Source of the DNA: G963665185 sp049723905
GTDB lineage: Bacteria; Desulfobacterota; Desulfovibrionia; Desulfovibrionales; Desulfovibrionaceae
Assembly: GCF_049723905.1 (NCBI RefSeq)
Contig: NZ_JBJKFD010000001.1
Span: 310,001-374,000, forward strand
Direction: 5' to 3'
DNA length: 64,000 nt
Of the stretch, positions 33,480-41,721 are shown in pieces (the first letter of the stretch is position 1; each line of letters begins with the position of its first letter). A model generated the notes under the pieces. The model was not told the origin of the DNA and ran no database searches. It saw nothing but the letters and a program-made list of their open reading frames with translations. Position numbers and translations under genes: made by a program.

Positions 33480-34190
33480 TTAGAAATACCCCAGGCTATG
33501 CAGTTGTTCGAGATGTTTTTCCTTATCCCAGGCACGCCCTGCCCGTTCATTTGTGTCGCTGCCGGATATGGTGTCCGGATGGGTGGTGCAGGGCATACAC
33601 CCCAGTGAACGATACCCCTGATCGTATAACGAACAGTACGGCATCCGTGTGTCCATGATATAGGCCCAAATGTCCATTTCGGTCCAGTCCAGAAGAGGGT
33701 AAGCGCGGGTATGTTCCGGCTCTGTATAGAGTTCCGTTTCCGGGAGTCTGGAGCGCGATGGATGTTCGTCGTGACGCAGGCCGACAAGCAAAAGGTTTGT
33801 TTCTGTATCGCATATTGCCTGCTTGAGTGGCTTTACCTTGAGGTCGAGGCAGCACTTTGGTTTATCCCGTGCTATGGGGTAATCCGGGGCAGGAGTTGAA
33901 TGGATAACATGGCAGTCGACTTTCCATTCTTTTTGCATGCGTGAACGGAATTCAAGCGTTTCCTGGAATTTGCAGCCGGTATCAACGGCCAGGGCCAGAG
34001 CAGGGACCTGAATGGGGGTGCAGACCTGCAGCCAAAGGTGGAGCAGAACAGTGGAGTCTTTGCCGCCAGTCCAGGCTACCCTTGTATGTGCAGGTGAAAA
34101 TTCTTTGCTCAGGCGGGAAAGCAGGTGCAGACTAGCGGAGATTTTTTCGGCAAGGGATTTCACAGTGGGTGTGTGCATATCGGGACTCAC
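33480..34190 (-). CDS. PP-loop PAPS/APS reductase-like protein with iron-sulfur motif
   Basis: 236 residues. PP-loop TGGKDS at residues 41-46 binds adenylyl sulfate-type nucleotides. CysCys at 113-114 and CxxC at 198-201 form the CC-X83-CxxC pattern that holds a [4Fe-4S] cluster in assimilatory APS reductases. The C-terminal ECGLH cysteine that performs catalysis in those enzymes is missing; the end resembles CysD instead (LGYF). So the family is clear but the reaction is not: it may be a regulator, an adenylyl-sulfate binder or a divergent reductase. In a sulfate reducer, dissimilatory APS reduction is done by AprAB, not by this type. Confidence 0.8.
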   Translation of the reverse strand: MSPDMHTPTVKSLAEKISASLHLLSRLSKEFSPAHTRVAWTGGKDSTVLLHLWLQVCTPIQVPALALAVDTGCKFQETLEFRSRMQKEWKVDCHVIHSTPAPDYPIARDKPKCCLDLKVKPLKQAICDTETNLLLVGLRHDEHPSRSRLPETELYTEPEHTRAYPLLDWTEMDIWAYIMDTRMPYCSLYDQGYRSLGCMPCTTHPDTISGSDTNERAGRAWDKEKHLEQLHSLGYF

Positions 34191-34350
34191 AGAGTTTTTT
34201 TTTGGATGATTTAGTTAAAGTATATAGGTGGTTATTTTATCGGTTGACGTTTTTTTTTAATCCCTACTTGCAACCGTCTGTGTATCCGGGGTAACATCAA
34301 AAGCAGTAGTGAAGACTATCTCCCATACTTTGTTGGGGCAAGGAGCGCTC

Positions 34351-34785
34351 ATGCTGGACAAAATTCAATCTTTGGTTCGTGGCAAGGACATTTGCGTTCT
34401 TGCAACTGTTTCCGAAAATCATCCCCATTGTTCGCTCATGTCGTATATGGCTTCGGAAGATTGTCGAAGCATCTACTTGGTCACTTCTCGTAGTACCAAG
34501 AAGTTTCAGAATAGTTTGCGTAATCCGAACGTCTCGTTGCTGATAGACACCCGCGAAGACGATGTGGACAAGCGAGATATGGCAAAGGCTCTGACCATCG
34601 AAGGGTGCTGCCATGTGGTGGAGAATGCCGATGAGGACCGCCAGTTGCGCGAGGCGTTTGTACAGCGCTGTCCCAATGTGCGCAAGCTGGTAGAACATCC
34701 GGATTCCGCCGTGATCAGAGTGCAGGTTACGTCCTTTTTGCTTCTGGACGGAGTAATTGACTCCTATTTTGTGAAAGTTGAATAA
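34351..34785 (+). CDS. FMN-binding split-barrel (pyridoxamine phosphate oxidase-like) protein
   Basis: 144 residues from the ATG at 34,351, with ribosome site AAGGAGCGCTC; a start 42 bases upstream lacks one. The fold pattern is the PNPOx-like split barrel: VLATVSENHPHCSLMSYMAS, then IYLVTSRSTKKFQNSLRNP and VSLLID. These small proteins bind FMN or F420-like flavins and reduce or sequester small molecules. No membrane segment. It is alone upstream of the tRNA pair, in the plus direction. Confidence 0.8.
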   Translation: MLDKIQSLVRGKDICVLATVSENHPHCSLMSYMASEDCRSIYLVTSRSTKKFQNSLRNPNVSLLIDTREDDVDKRDMAKALTIEGCCHVVENADEDRQLREAFVQRCPNVRKLVEHPDSAVIRVQVTSFLLLDGVIDSYFVKVE

Positions 34786-34846
34786 TTTTTTTTTGAAAAA
34801 ACGCTTGACGAATAGCGCGGCAAACTTTAGAAGCTTTTTCCCGAAC

Positions 34847-34923
34847 GCGCCCGTAGCTCAGCTGGATAGAGTGCCTGACTACGAATCAGAAGGTCGGAGG
34901 TTCGAATCCTTCCGGGCGCACCA
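34847..34923 (+). tRNA. tRNA-Arg(ACG), copy 1
   Basis: 77 nt with encoded CCA. Acceptor GCGCCCG/CGGGCGC, D-arm TAGCTCAGCTGGATAGAG, anticodon loop CTACGAA giving ACG, and T-arm GGAGGTTCGAATCCTTC. It differs from the second copy only in the D-arm area (GAGTGCC in place of GAGCGCC). Confidence 0.97.
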
Positions 34924-34988
34924 CTTCGGAATTAAGAGATCGGTTCAAGTACACTTCCGACCTCTCATCTTTCATAATATTCTCCCTT

Positions 34989-35065
34989 GCGCCCGTAGCT
35001 CAGCTGGATAGAGCGCCTGACTACGAATCAGAAGGTCGGAGGTTCGAATCCTTCCGGGCGCACCA
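34989..35065 (+). tRNA. tRNA-Arg(ACG), copy 2
   Basis: 77 nt with encoded CCA, 65 bases after copy 1 and nearly identical to it. Anticodon ACG, read as ICG after adenosine deamination, covers the CGU, CGC and CGA codons. A strong terminator lies 60 bases downstream. Confidence 0.97.
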
Positions 35066-35117
35066 CTTGGGAGAAGCCATGCCGACGGGATGTAATGCCC
35101 GAAGCGATACGCTCCAA

Positions 35118-35156
35118 ATAAAAACGCCATGTGAATTCACGTGGCGTTTTTATTTA
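35118..35156 (+). terminator. Terminator of the tRNA-Arg pair
   Basis: Hairpin ACGCCATGTG-AATT-CACGTGGCGT, with one mismatch, followed by TTTTATTTA. It ends the tRNA transcript. Confidence 0.85.
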
Positions 35157-35189
35157 ACTGAGGAGCCGCCCCACATTTCTGTTTCATCT

Positions 35190-36149
35190 TTACTTGTTTT
35201 CCATCGCCTTGAGCCGCCCTGCCACTGTAACCACTGTCAGCGTGTAGGAATGGCTGTGATTGTAATGGTAGATAACCTTGCGTTGTCTTTTTTCCGAAAG
35301 GCCCGCCTTCCATCCATGGTACACAAGATAGTTGGCAATACTGTAGAGGGCATCAGGTGCGCTAAACAAATCCACATGTCCGTCTCCGTCGCCGTCTTCG
35401 CCAAAACGGAGGGCGTTGCTAGGCATGAACTGGCACATTCCTATGGCTCCGTATGGAGAACTCGGGATGGTCAGAGGATCCGCTTCCGTTCCCAATGCAT
35501 ATTCAACAAATGCCAGGAGTTCCTCGTAGGCCCAGTCGGCTTTTTGTTTGGTGCGCCGCACCAGCCATTTTTGCAGACGAGGGGATATCGTGTTCATTGG
35601 CAGGTATGGCTGAACATGTCGGAAGTCTTCGCATAATGCCATGCTTGCCAGAATGTTGAAGGCGTTATCCCGCCCCAGATAGGTGCCAAGCCTGGTTTCC
35701 ACCAGGAGAATGGCAACGAGGATTTCTGGCGGAATTTTGTCTTTCTTTTCGATTTTTTCAAGCAGCGGACGGTAATCCTCAAGAAACTTGTGTGCTTTGG
35801 CCAGCTGGCTGGGCTGAATGTATTTGGAGATGACTTTTGCGGCTGACGGTTTTCTTTTGGCAGGAGGAGAGGTTTTGATTTTGAGCAGCGAACTCATCTT
35901 TGTAGCCATGACTTGCGGGTCGAAATGCACATCGTCTTCCGAAAAGATTTTTTCCAGCGTCGGACGGGGCAGACCATCTTCAACCATCCGGTTGATGAGC
36001 GGAGCCCAGATTGGAGGAGCGGAATTTTCCGGGGTGGCCGCCTGAAGGGCAGGCCTGAATCCGGGAATCAGCAACAGGGCAAAGATCAGCACAATACATG
36101 CTGCACCGCGGCTCTTGGAACGGTAACAGTATGGGAGTGTTAACAACAA
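35190..36149 (-). CDS. Lytic murein transglycosylase (MltB type)
   Basis: 319 residues. N-terminal hydrophobic signal segment (about 18-37), then the catalytic domain of the MltB/SltB family: ETRLGTYLGRDNAFNIL (about 150, catalytic Glu), GAIGMCQFMPSNALRFG (about 225-241), DGDGHVDLFSAPDALYSIANYL (given in part, about 244-262). It cleaves the glycan strands of peptidoglycan with formation of anhydromuropeptides. Transcribed leftwards, next to the ComB cluster but separated by a small gap. Confidence 0.9.
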   Translation of the reverse strand: MLLTLPYCYRSKSRGAACIVLIFALLLIPGFRPALQAATPENSAPPIWAPLINRMVEDGLPRPTLEKIFSEDDVHFDPQVMATKMSSLLKIKTSPPAKRKPSAAKVISKYIQPSQLAKAHKFLEDYRPLLEKIEKKDKIPPEILVAILLVETRLGTYLGRDNAFNILASMALCEDFRHVQPYLPMNTISPRLQKWLVRRTKQKADWAYEELLAFVEYALGTEADPLTIPSSPYGAIGMCQFMPSNALRFGEDGDGDGHVDLFSAPDALYSIANYLVYHGWKAGLSEKRQRKVIYHYNHSHSYTLTVVTVAGRLKAMENK

Positions 36150-36186
36150 AGAAAAACCCTTTGGTTTGGGTGGGAAAAGAATCTGG

Positions 36187-36396
36187 TTATATCCGGTCCA
36201 TGGGAATCATGGCAGCTGCTTCCTCCACAGCTTCCGGCAGATCGTCCAGGTAGTCGCGAATGTCGAACTGTCGATCGCAGTGCGAGCAGTACAAGTAGAT
36301 TCGTTGGCATGCACGGCAGAAGTCGAGTTCTCGCCCGCACTGTTTGCAGTCGGGCATTTTTTTGCCCGGCACTTTTATTGTCCTATGCAAGGGCAT
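36187..36396 (-). CDS. Small double-CxxC zinc-ribbon protein
   Basis: 69 residues from the ATG at 36,396, which has a GGAGAG ribosome site and lies inside the end of comB; an internal ATG at 36,357 gives 56 residues. Three CxxC pairs (CKQC, CRAC, CSHC) over residues 17-40 make a likely zinc ribbon; the tail is acidic. It is coupled to comB and followed by the transglycosylase gene. Function unknown; adaptor or regulator is a guess from size and the metal motif. Confidence 0.65.
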   Translation of the reverse strand: MPLHRTIKVPGKKMPDCKQCGRELDFCRACQRIYLYCSHCDRQFDIRDYLDDLPEAVEEAAAMIPMDRI

Positions 36397-37114
36397 CTGG
36401 TCTCTCCGGGTGCTCCTTGGGGGGCATGTCCACTTTGCGCAGTATTGGGCCATGCTCGGTTTGTTCCGCTTTGAGAACAAAGTTGAATAAGTCAACACTC
36501 AAGCATAGGTCGAAGTCCCGTTCGGGGGCGTGGATTTTTTCAGGATCGAAAAATTTTTGCGCTACCGGCGCATCGCGAAGGTGGCGTCGGATGGCCTTCA
36601 TGGAATTGGGAAATTCTTCCATTTGGTTTTTGAGGTAGATCCCGCATAAATCGTCTTCTGTCGACCGGGTCGTTCCCTTGGTGCCCATGGAGACGATAAC
36701 ACAGATGTCTGGATTTTTTTCGAGCAGATAATCGGTGACCGCTGTCGCGTTGACGAACGCTCCGGTGATTACTTCATCTGCAGTCTTCAGGGCAGCGACG
36801 ATTCCCGGAGTCCCCGCGCTGGTTGCATGGATTATGGTTTTTCCTGCGAGGTCGGCCTGTTCCATTGCAGATGGAGAGTTGCCGAAGTCGAATCCTTCGG
36901 GGGGAATGGTGTTGCGTTCGCCTACAAGAACGGCTTTGGGAAAGATTTCTTTGAGCCGGTAGGCTTCTTCAAGGGTAGCGACTGGGTAAATCGTCTCGGC
37001 TCCGGATGCATAGGCAAAGCAGGCAGTGGTACACGCCCGGAATATATCAATGATGACCGTGGTTCCGCGGGCTCTGGAAGCCCCGGAGAGTAGGTGGGAT
37101 AGTTCTGTTCGCAT
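36383..37114 (-). CDS. comB: 2-phosphosulfolactate phosphatase (ComB family)
   Basis: 243 residues from the ATG at 37,114 with a GGAGG ribosome site; a longer frame extends upstream but is not family-like. Pattern: TTVIIDIFRACTT (about 18), GERN (about 66), FDFGNSPSAME (about 75-85), and IVSMGTKGTTRSTEDDLC (about 145). ComB removes phosphate from 2-phosphosulfolactate in coenzyme M synthesis in methanogens; homologues are widespread in bacteria, where the substrate is often unproven. Its zinc-ribbon neighbour overlaps its 3' end. Confidence 0.85.
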   Translation of the reverse strand: MRTELSHLLSGASRARGTTVIIDIFRACTTACFAYASGAETIYPVATLEEAYRLKEIFPKAVLVGERNTIPPEGFDFGNSPSAMEQADLAGKTIIHATSAGTPGIVAALKTADEVITGAFVNATAVTDYLLEKNPDICVIVSMGTKGTTRSTEDDLCGIYLKNQMEEFPNSMKAIRRHLRDAPVAQKFFDPEKIHAPERDFDLCLSVDLFNFVLKAEQTEHGPILRKVDMPPKEHPERPDALA

Positions 37115-37203
37115 GAAAACCTCCGTCCTGAGTATGCCTTGGCTGTGAGGGCAAGTAAAGCGGAGTGCTTGAGCTAAACAAAGGCAAAGTATATACGAAG
37201 AAT

Positions 37204-37422
37204 ATGAGTGATGGTACAGTCTGGATTCCTCTTTTGCCCTTACAGAGGGCTTCGAGTTTTGTTCCTTTTTTGGAAAAACTGCGTGATATCGTGGAGATAG
37301 ACGTACGTGAATGGGCTGCCCGGGAGGATGCTGCATTCCCCTTGCGTCACGGAGCTATTTCGTCTGTCCTGCCGCGGCTTCCGGAAGAGGCAAGGGGAAC
37401 TTTTCTGAACAATAAAATGTGA
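37204..37422 (+). CDS. Small hypothetical protein, 72 residues
   Basis: Start taken at the ATG at 37,204. A hydrophobic N-terminal strand (VWIPLLPLQ) is followed by mixed charged helices. No family recognised. It is followed after 6 bases by the coiled-coil gene at 37,429, so the pair is probably co-transcribed. Confidence 0.6.
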   Translation: MSDGTVWIPLLPLQRASSFVPFLEKLRDIVEIDVREWAAREDAAFPLRHGAISSVLPRLPEEARGTFLNNKM

Positions 37423-37428
37423 GAGCGT

Positions 37429-37713
37429 ATGGAAACTGATCAGCAACTACTGCGTGAAATACTTGCGACCCAGCGGGAATTGCTGGGAGAAATCAAAGCC
37501 ATGCGGCGGCTGCTTGAGCAAAACGACAAGAAGATCTTTACAGCAGAGCCCCTCCGTGTGGAACCTGTTTCCGAAGGTGAGGACAATGTTGTGAGGAAAA
37601 AGAACGTCGCTCCTGTGGATGCCAGTAGGGGGGACGCGTTGGTAAAAGCATTGGTTCAGCGAAATCGCATGGCACAAGATGCCATGTCTTTTGCCCAGCG
37701 CACAAAGAAGTGA
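37429..37713 (+). CDS. Small coiled-coil hypothetical protein
   Basis: 94 residues. Residues 3-35 form a coiled coil (QQLLREILATQRELLGEIKA); the rest is charged and helical. A weak GAGAGCG-type ribosome site precedes the ATG. It follows the 37,204 gene closely. No family recognised; a structural or regulatory partner role is only a guess. Confidence 0.6.
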   Translation: METDQQLLREILATQRELLGEIKAMRRLLEQNDKKIFTAEPLRVEPVSEGEDNVVRKKNVAPVDASRGDALVKALVQRNRMAQDAMSFAQRTKK

Positions 37714-37805
37714 TCTGCCAATACAAAAAATGGTTCCGTATGCAGCGTCGGCGTGTATGATAAATTGCTGCGGGACAGTCCAACTTTTCAACGTAAGGAA
37801 AATGC

Positions 37806-38150
37806 ATGGCCCTTTTCAGCGGGAAAAAGCGTGTGCGGGAAGTTATCGATGACGACGTCAGGTATGACGAGGCGCGTGATGGATATTTCAGTGGCAAGGT
37901 TAAGATCGTAACCACGGAGAATATTCCGGGAAGGGATGTCCGTTTTGTTTTTGGCCTTGTTGTTTCGCGTGGGTACAATCCGGACAACGCTTTTTTCGGT
38001 ATGATCAAGAACGCCTTGGATGCCGGGGCGGATGCCATTTTGGGCTATCGTGAAAATGTTTCTTTTCATCCAGAAGGGGAGAAATACTACGCATGTTATG
38101 GTACGGCTGTTGTTTTGGAGACTCCCAAACGCACCAGCCGCAAAGCGTAG
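37806..38150 (+). CDS. YbjQ/DUF74-family protein
   Basis: 114 residues. The pattern VTTENIPGRDVRFVFGLVVSRG (about 36-57, given in part) followed by a helix rich in Ala/Gly (NALDAGADAILGYRENVSF) matches the YbjQ/DUF74 family, small proteins of unknown role that form a pentameric ring (family knowledge). Stands alone with a terminator 80 bases downstream. Confidence 0.75.
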   Translation: MALFSGKKRVREVIDDDVRYDEARDGYFSGKVKIVTTENIPGRDVRFVFGLVVSRGYNPDNAFFGMIKNALDAGADAILGYRENVSFHPEGEKYYACYGTAVVLETPKRTSRKA

Positions 38151-38228
38151 TTTTCAGAATCGTTTTCCTTGTGGGGGAAAGTATAAAAAGCTTGTCCATC
38201 TGCGGACAAACGCTGCAAGATGCCAGGA

Positions 38229-38261
38229 AAAAGCCCGACTGCTTACCGTCGGGCTTTTCTT
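38229..38261 (+). terminator. Terminator of the YbjQ-type gene
   Basis: Hairpin AAGCCCGAC/GTCGGGCTT with an 8-base loop, followed by TTCTTAT. Confidence 0.85.
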
Positions 38262-38327
38262 ATGCGGCCTCATGTCTAGGACTCTGTAATTCTTTGTTCT
38301 CATTGTTTCTTAGGTTGCACTCTCCCC

Positions 38328-38640
38328 TCATAGTACCGGCTTGTTCAATGTCTTCCTTTTCTTCTTCGTGCTCAGTGGCACCAAGTACCAATCCGGTACG
38401 TCGTACTGTTGGATAGCCCTTTTTATTTCTTCGTCGATGCTACTGGGCATTTCGTCTGCACAAATGGCGGGGGAGATATTCCTTCCATTTTCAACGGGGA
38501 ATTGGCCCACATACATTGGGGTAAGTATTCTCGATGGAAGGCGTGTCAGAAAAGGCGCAAGTGAACCAACGTTCCAGAGGAAAGGGATTTGGCAGCCGGT
38601 AATTCCCGTAAATTTGTTGTGTACATGGAGAAAGCGGCAC
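38328..38640 (-). pseudogene. Fragment of a small protein family, C-terminal PDWYLVPL motif
   Basis: The open frame reads from about 38,640 to 38,328 as KFTGITGCQIPFLWNVGSLA, then EEIKRAIQQYDVPDWYLVPL and a Lys-rich end. A longer frame would overlap the sensor-kinase gene and looks non-coding there; no good start codon exists at the left of this stretch. A related, shorter and interrupted copy lies at 52,037-52,321. The two resemble each other in DNA over their ends, including TTTTCTTCTTCG-like and GGCACCAA...ATCCGGTA words. I take both as remnants of one small gene family; the coding status of this copy is uncertain. Confidence 0.4.
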
Positions 38641-38715
38641 TCCAGACGGCAACAGTGCCTAAAGGGGAGTGCACAGAGACTGTTCCGATATTTTCTAGCT
38701 TGTTTTTGGGGGGGC

Positions 38716-39900
38716 TCAGCAAGAAGATCTTTGCCGACTGGCGCATTGGGATGAGCGTGTGCTTTTGCCGTTTTCATACATGGCCTTGTGCATTCTCGCC
38801 GTGTTGTCATCAAGCACCGGAAGGAGGATTTCAACACATGTTCCGCTGCCTGGGGCTGAGCTTACTTCGATGGTTCCACCGAGAGAGGATATGATGCCAT
38901 GAATGAGCGTAAGGCCCATTCCGGTAGACATGGGTTTTGTCGTAAAGAGAGGTTCAAAAATCTTTTCGCAGGTTTGGGAGTCCATTCCTGGGCCGTCATC
39001 ACAGATTTTGAGAACAACGCATTCTTCTGTCGGACCGTGGCATTGGGTGGTTATATTCGGTTTATGATGAGTAATGCTGACCTCTAGTAGTATGTTTTTG
39101 TCTGTTGACTCCCATGTGTTTTGGAATATTTTACGAAAAATCTGAAGCAACTGTGGTTGAGATATCAAGACTTCTATGCTGTGGTCCGGCATGGGGCCGG
39201 TGTTTAGTCGGACATGCGGGGGGAACGAAGGCAGCAGTCTTTGCAGGGCCTCGCGTACTGCTGGAATAAAGGCGACGCTTTGGCGGGGAATGGATTCGGA
39301 ACGCCCGAAAGCCTGCATGGAAGAAGTCAGCGATGTCGCTCGGCGCAAAAGGCGCAGCACTTCGTCCAGATCGTCTCCGGCCGGATCGTTCTCGGCCATC
39401 CCCTCACGGGCCATTTCCGTAAAGCCCATGATAGCGCCTAAAATATTATTCATTTCGGCAGCAAAGCCTCTGGCCAGTGCTTCGGCAGCCTTAAGAGCTT
39501 GGTCCTTTATTGTTTGCCTCAGTTTTTCTCCGCTTTGGGAAACATCGCCGTGAAGGATTGCCACGTATCGCCCCTTGGGGCCAGGGTACCCTTTTATGGT
39601 GAGTACCATGGGGATTTCAGTTTCCCGGGGGCGAACAGAGAGCTTCAGATTGTCCATGTGCTGCTGCAAAACAGCCTCAACAGCATAAGCGACTTCCTGG
39701 CTCTGATTTACATACGGTGTTTTTTTATTTTTGCAGGCGGCAAAAAAGTCGGTGCCAACGGGGAGTTTGTCCAGGGAACTCCAGGCTGTGTTGACCTCAG
39801 ACACTACTCCTTGGCTATCTATAAGGGCTGCCGGAAAATCAAGCAGTTCGAGTAGCGTATTGTTCATTAACGGGGAGGGCATAGGAAATCCTCTAAACAT
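38716..39900 (-). CDS. PAS-type sensor histidine kinase lacking the phospho-acceptor His
   Basis: 394 residues from the ATG at 39,900, behind a GGGAGG ribosome site. Residues about 10-115 form a PAS sensor domain; residues about 138-185 are the dimerisation helix; residues about 240-365 the HATPase domain with intact G1 (DDGPGMD), F (FEPLFTTKP) and G2 (STGMGLTLIHGI) boxes. In this kinase class the dimerisation helix carries G-x-A-H-D-F-N-N; here it reads GFAAEMNN, so the phospho-acceptor His is Ala. It is soluble, with no membrane segment. It may be a pseudokinase that acts by binding a partner kinase or nucleotide. Confidence 0.82.
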   Translation of the reverse strand: MFRGFPMPSPLMNNTLLELLDFPAALIDSQGVVSEVNTAWSSLDKLPVGTDFFAACKNKKTPYVNQSQEVAYAVEAVLQQHMDNLKLSVRPRETEIPMVLTIKGYPGPKGRYVAILHGDVSQSGEKLRQTIKDQALKAAEALARGFAAEMNNILGAIMGFTEMAREGMAENDPAGDDLDEVLRLLRRATSLTSSMQAFGRSESIPRQSVAFIPAVREALQRLLPSFPPHVRLNTGPMPDHSIEVLISQPQLLQIFRKIFQNTWESTDKNILLEVSITHHKPNITTQCHGPTEECVVLKICDDGPGMDSQTCEKIFEPLFTTKPMSTGMGLTLIHGIISSLGGTIEVSSAPGSGTCVEILLPVLDDNTARMHKAMYENGKSTRSSQCASRQRSSC

Positions 39901-39939
39901 AGTGTCCTCCCATAATAGTAGGAAGACAAACTTGGGCAT

Positions 39940-40291
39940 ATTATATTTTAGAATTTTTTCAGGCGTGAAACTGGTTGAGACTTTTTCGTTGGCTAGTGCG
40001 TGTTAGCAACCGCAAATTGCATTTGTCAAAGATTGCATAGTGTATTGGTCGTCTACTTGTAAAAGACACCATAACGGAAAATAGAATGCAAAAAAGATTG
40101 TGGATTCGAATAGGGCATGAAAGCGGGTTATTTTGACAGAAAAACAGCATGTGAAGAAATTGCACAAGCGGCTTTATGTTGTGAAAAAATTAATTACCTC
40201 TTGACATAAAGCTCTTTCCAGTGATTATACTTACCCGTACTCAAAAACTCGTCCTCAGTTAAGATCTTTTGAAATTCTGCGGGAGGGCCTT
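39940..40291. promoter_or_regulatory. Promoter region of the nuo operon
   Basis: AT-rich non-coding stretch with a clear sigma-70 promoter near its right end. Nothing else resembling a gene is seen. Confidence 0.6.
40201..40231 (+). promoter_or_regulatory. Sigma-70 promoter of the nuo operon
   Basis: TTGACA at 40,201-40,206, an exact -35, followed by TTATAC/TATACT at 40,225-40,231, spacer 18-19 bases. Transcription would start near 40,238, giving a leader of about 55 bases before the nuoA start. Confidence 0.7.
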
Positions 40292-40672
40292 ATGGTTTTT
40301 ACTTGGCTCAACCTTGGAATCCTCCTCTTTCTCGTGGCGGGCTTGGCCTTTGCTGCGGGACCGTTGGCGGGTGCCATGCTTCTTTCTCCTCGGGCGCAAG
40401 GCGGCGATATAGGCTTGCCTTACGAATGTGGAATGATGCCTCACGGTCCGTCCTGGACTCGTTTCGGCATTAATTACTACATTTATGCCCTTATTTTCCT
40501 CGCCTTTGACGTTGATGTTCTCTACCTCTTCCCGGTTGCTGTGTACTATCCACACTCCGAGGGATGGATTCCGTTGATCAAAGTCTTCATATTCCTGTTC
40601 GTGCTTGCTGCGGGCATTGTTTATTTTTGGAGAAAAGGAGTTTTCACATGGCCGCGCCGGATCATCAGTTAA
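40292..40672 (+). CDS. nuoA: Complex I subunit NuoA (ND3 type)
   Basis: 126 residues with three membrane segments. The conserved loop PYECGMMPHGPSWTRFGINY (about 48-67) holds the family cysteine and sits at the quinone cavity near NuoD. Ribosome site GGGAGGGCCTT. It opens the operon and its end overlaps nuoB by 25 bases, so the two are translationally coupled. Confidence 0.93.
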   Translation: MVFTWLNLGILLFLVAGLAFAAGPLAGAMLLSPRAQGGDIGLPYECGMMPHGPSWTRFGINYYIYALIFLAFDVDVLYLFPVAVYYPHSEGWIPLIKVFIFLFVLAAGIVYFWRKGVFTWPRRIIS

Positions 40673-41193
40673 GAACGGCCGTTACCGATGTGGCGGAACC
40701 ACCGCTGCGGATGGAGTTGGCCCAGGAATTTCTCGACCTGTGTCGGGCCATGTCCTTGTGGCCCATGACATTCGGGATTGCCTGCTGCGCTATCGAAATG
40801 ATGGCAGTGGGCATGGCCCGGTTCGATATGGCCCGGTTTGGAGCGGAAGTATTCCGGCCTTCACCGCGTCAGAGTGACCTTATGATCGTGGCCGGTACCG
40901 TTACCAAAAAGTTCGCCCCGGCCGTGGTTCGCCTTTATGAACAGATTCCCGCTCCCAAATACGTTATGGCGCTCGGCAACTGCGCCATCTCGGGTGGCCC
41001 CTTCAAGTTCAAGGGGCAATACGGAATCGTCGAGGGCGTGGACCAGCTGCTTCCGGTTGATGTCTACGTGCCCGGTTGTCCTCCCAGACCCGAAGGTCTG
41101 CTGGAAGGGCTGTTCATGTTGCAGAAAAAGATAACGGGCAAACGTTTCTGGCCGGTAGCTGAAATGCCGCCCGTGAAGGGAGATCAGGCATGA
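40648..41193 (+). CDS. nuoB: Complex I subunit NuoB, carries cluster N2
   Basis: 181 residues from the ATG at 40,648 with an AAAAGGAG ribosome site. The N2 [4Fe-4S] ligands are present: adjacent cysteines in ACCAIEMM, then GNCAISGG and VYVPGCPPRPE. It delivers electrons to quinone at the NuoD interface and acts with NuoI, since no NuoEFG is encoded here. It overlaps nuoC by four bases. Confidence 0.95.
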   Translation: MAAPDHQLRTAVTDVAEPPLRMELAQEFLDLCRAMSLWPMTFGIACCAIEMMAVGMARFDMARFGAEVFRPSPRQSDLMIVAGTVTKKFAPAVVRLYEQIPAPKYVMALGNCAISGGPFKFKGQYGIVEGVDQLLPVDVYVPGCPPRPEGLLEGLFMLQKKITGKRFWPVAEMPPVKGDQA

Positions 41194-41717
41194 GCAAATG
41201 CACAGCATTCGCCTTTCCCGTTCTCGCGGCTTTTGAGTCGGATCATGGAAAAACAGGGTCCGATCTGGTCTTTCACGTCCGGCCGGAAAAAGTGGTGACT
41301 GCCGCACGAGACATGGCTGCAAAGGGCTACCACATCGAGGATGTCTGTGGCCTGGATATGGAGGAGGGGTTTGAGGTTGTCTACCACTTCGCTCACTTCG
41401 ACCAAGCAGGCCGCATCACCATCCGAGCCGTTATTCCTCACGACAATCCTAAAATTCCTACCATTTCACATATCTATCAAGGCGCCAACTGGCATGAGCG
41501 CGAGACTCACGATTTTTATGGGATCGAGTTTACCGATCATCCCAATATGACGCCTCTTCTTTTGGCCGAGGACGCCGACTGCCATCCGCTGATCAAGGAA
41601 GACAAGAAACGCAAGCCTGCGTCAGAGTTGTTTGTTGAGCATATGTTGGCTCCGGAACCAGAGCCGGCTGAGGAGGCGGGAGAGGCCGAAGAACCAGCCA
41701 CGAGCGAGGGGGCCTGA
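41190..41717 (+). CDS. nuoC: Complex I subunit NuoC (30 kDa)
   Basis: 175 residues. The C-terminal signature of the 30-kDa subunit, HERETHDFYGIEF (about 102), is intact. The last 20 residues are Glu/Ala-rich and probably disordered, an extension not usual for the family. Separate from NuoD, as in most bacteria but unlike the fused NuoCD of E. coli. Confidence 0.92.
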   Translation: MSKCTAFAFPVLAAFESDHGKTGSDLVFHVRPEKVVTAARDMAAKGYHIEDVCGLDMEEGFEVVYHFAHFDQAGRITIRAVIPHDNPKIPTISHIYQGANWHERETHDFYGIEFTDHPNMTPLLLAEDADCHPLIKEDKKRKPASELFVEHMLAPEPEPAEEAGEAEEPATSEGA

Positions 41718-41721
41718 AACG

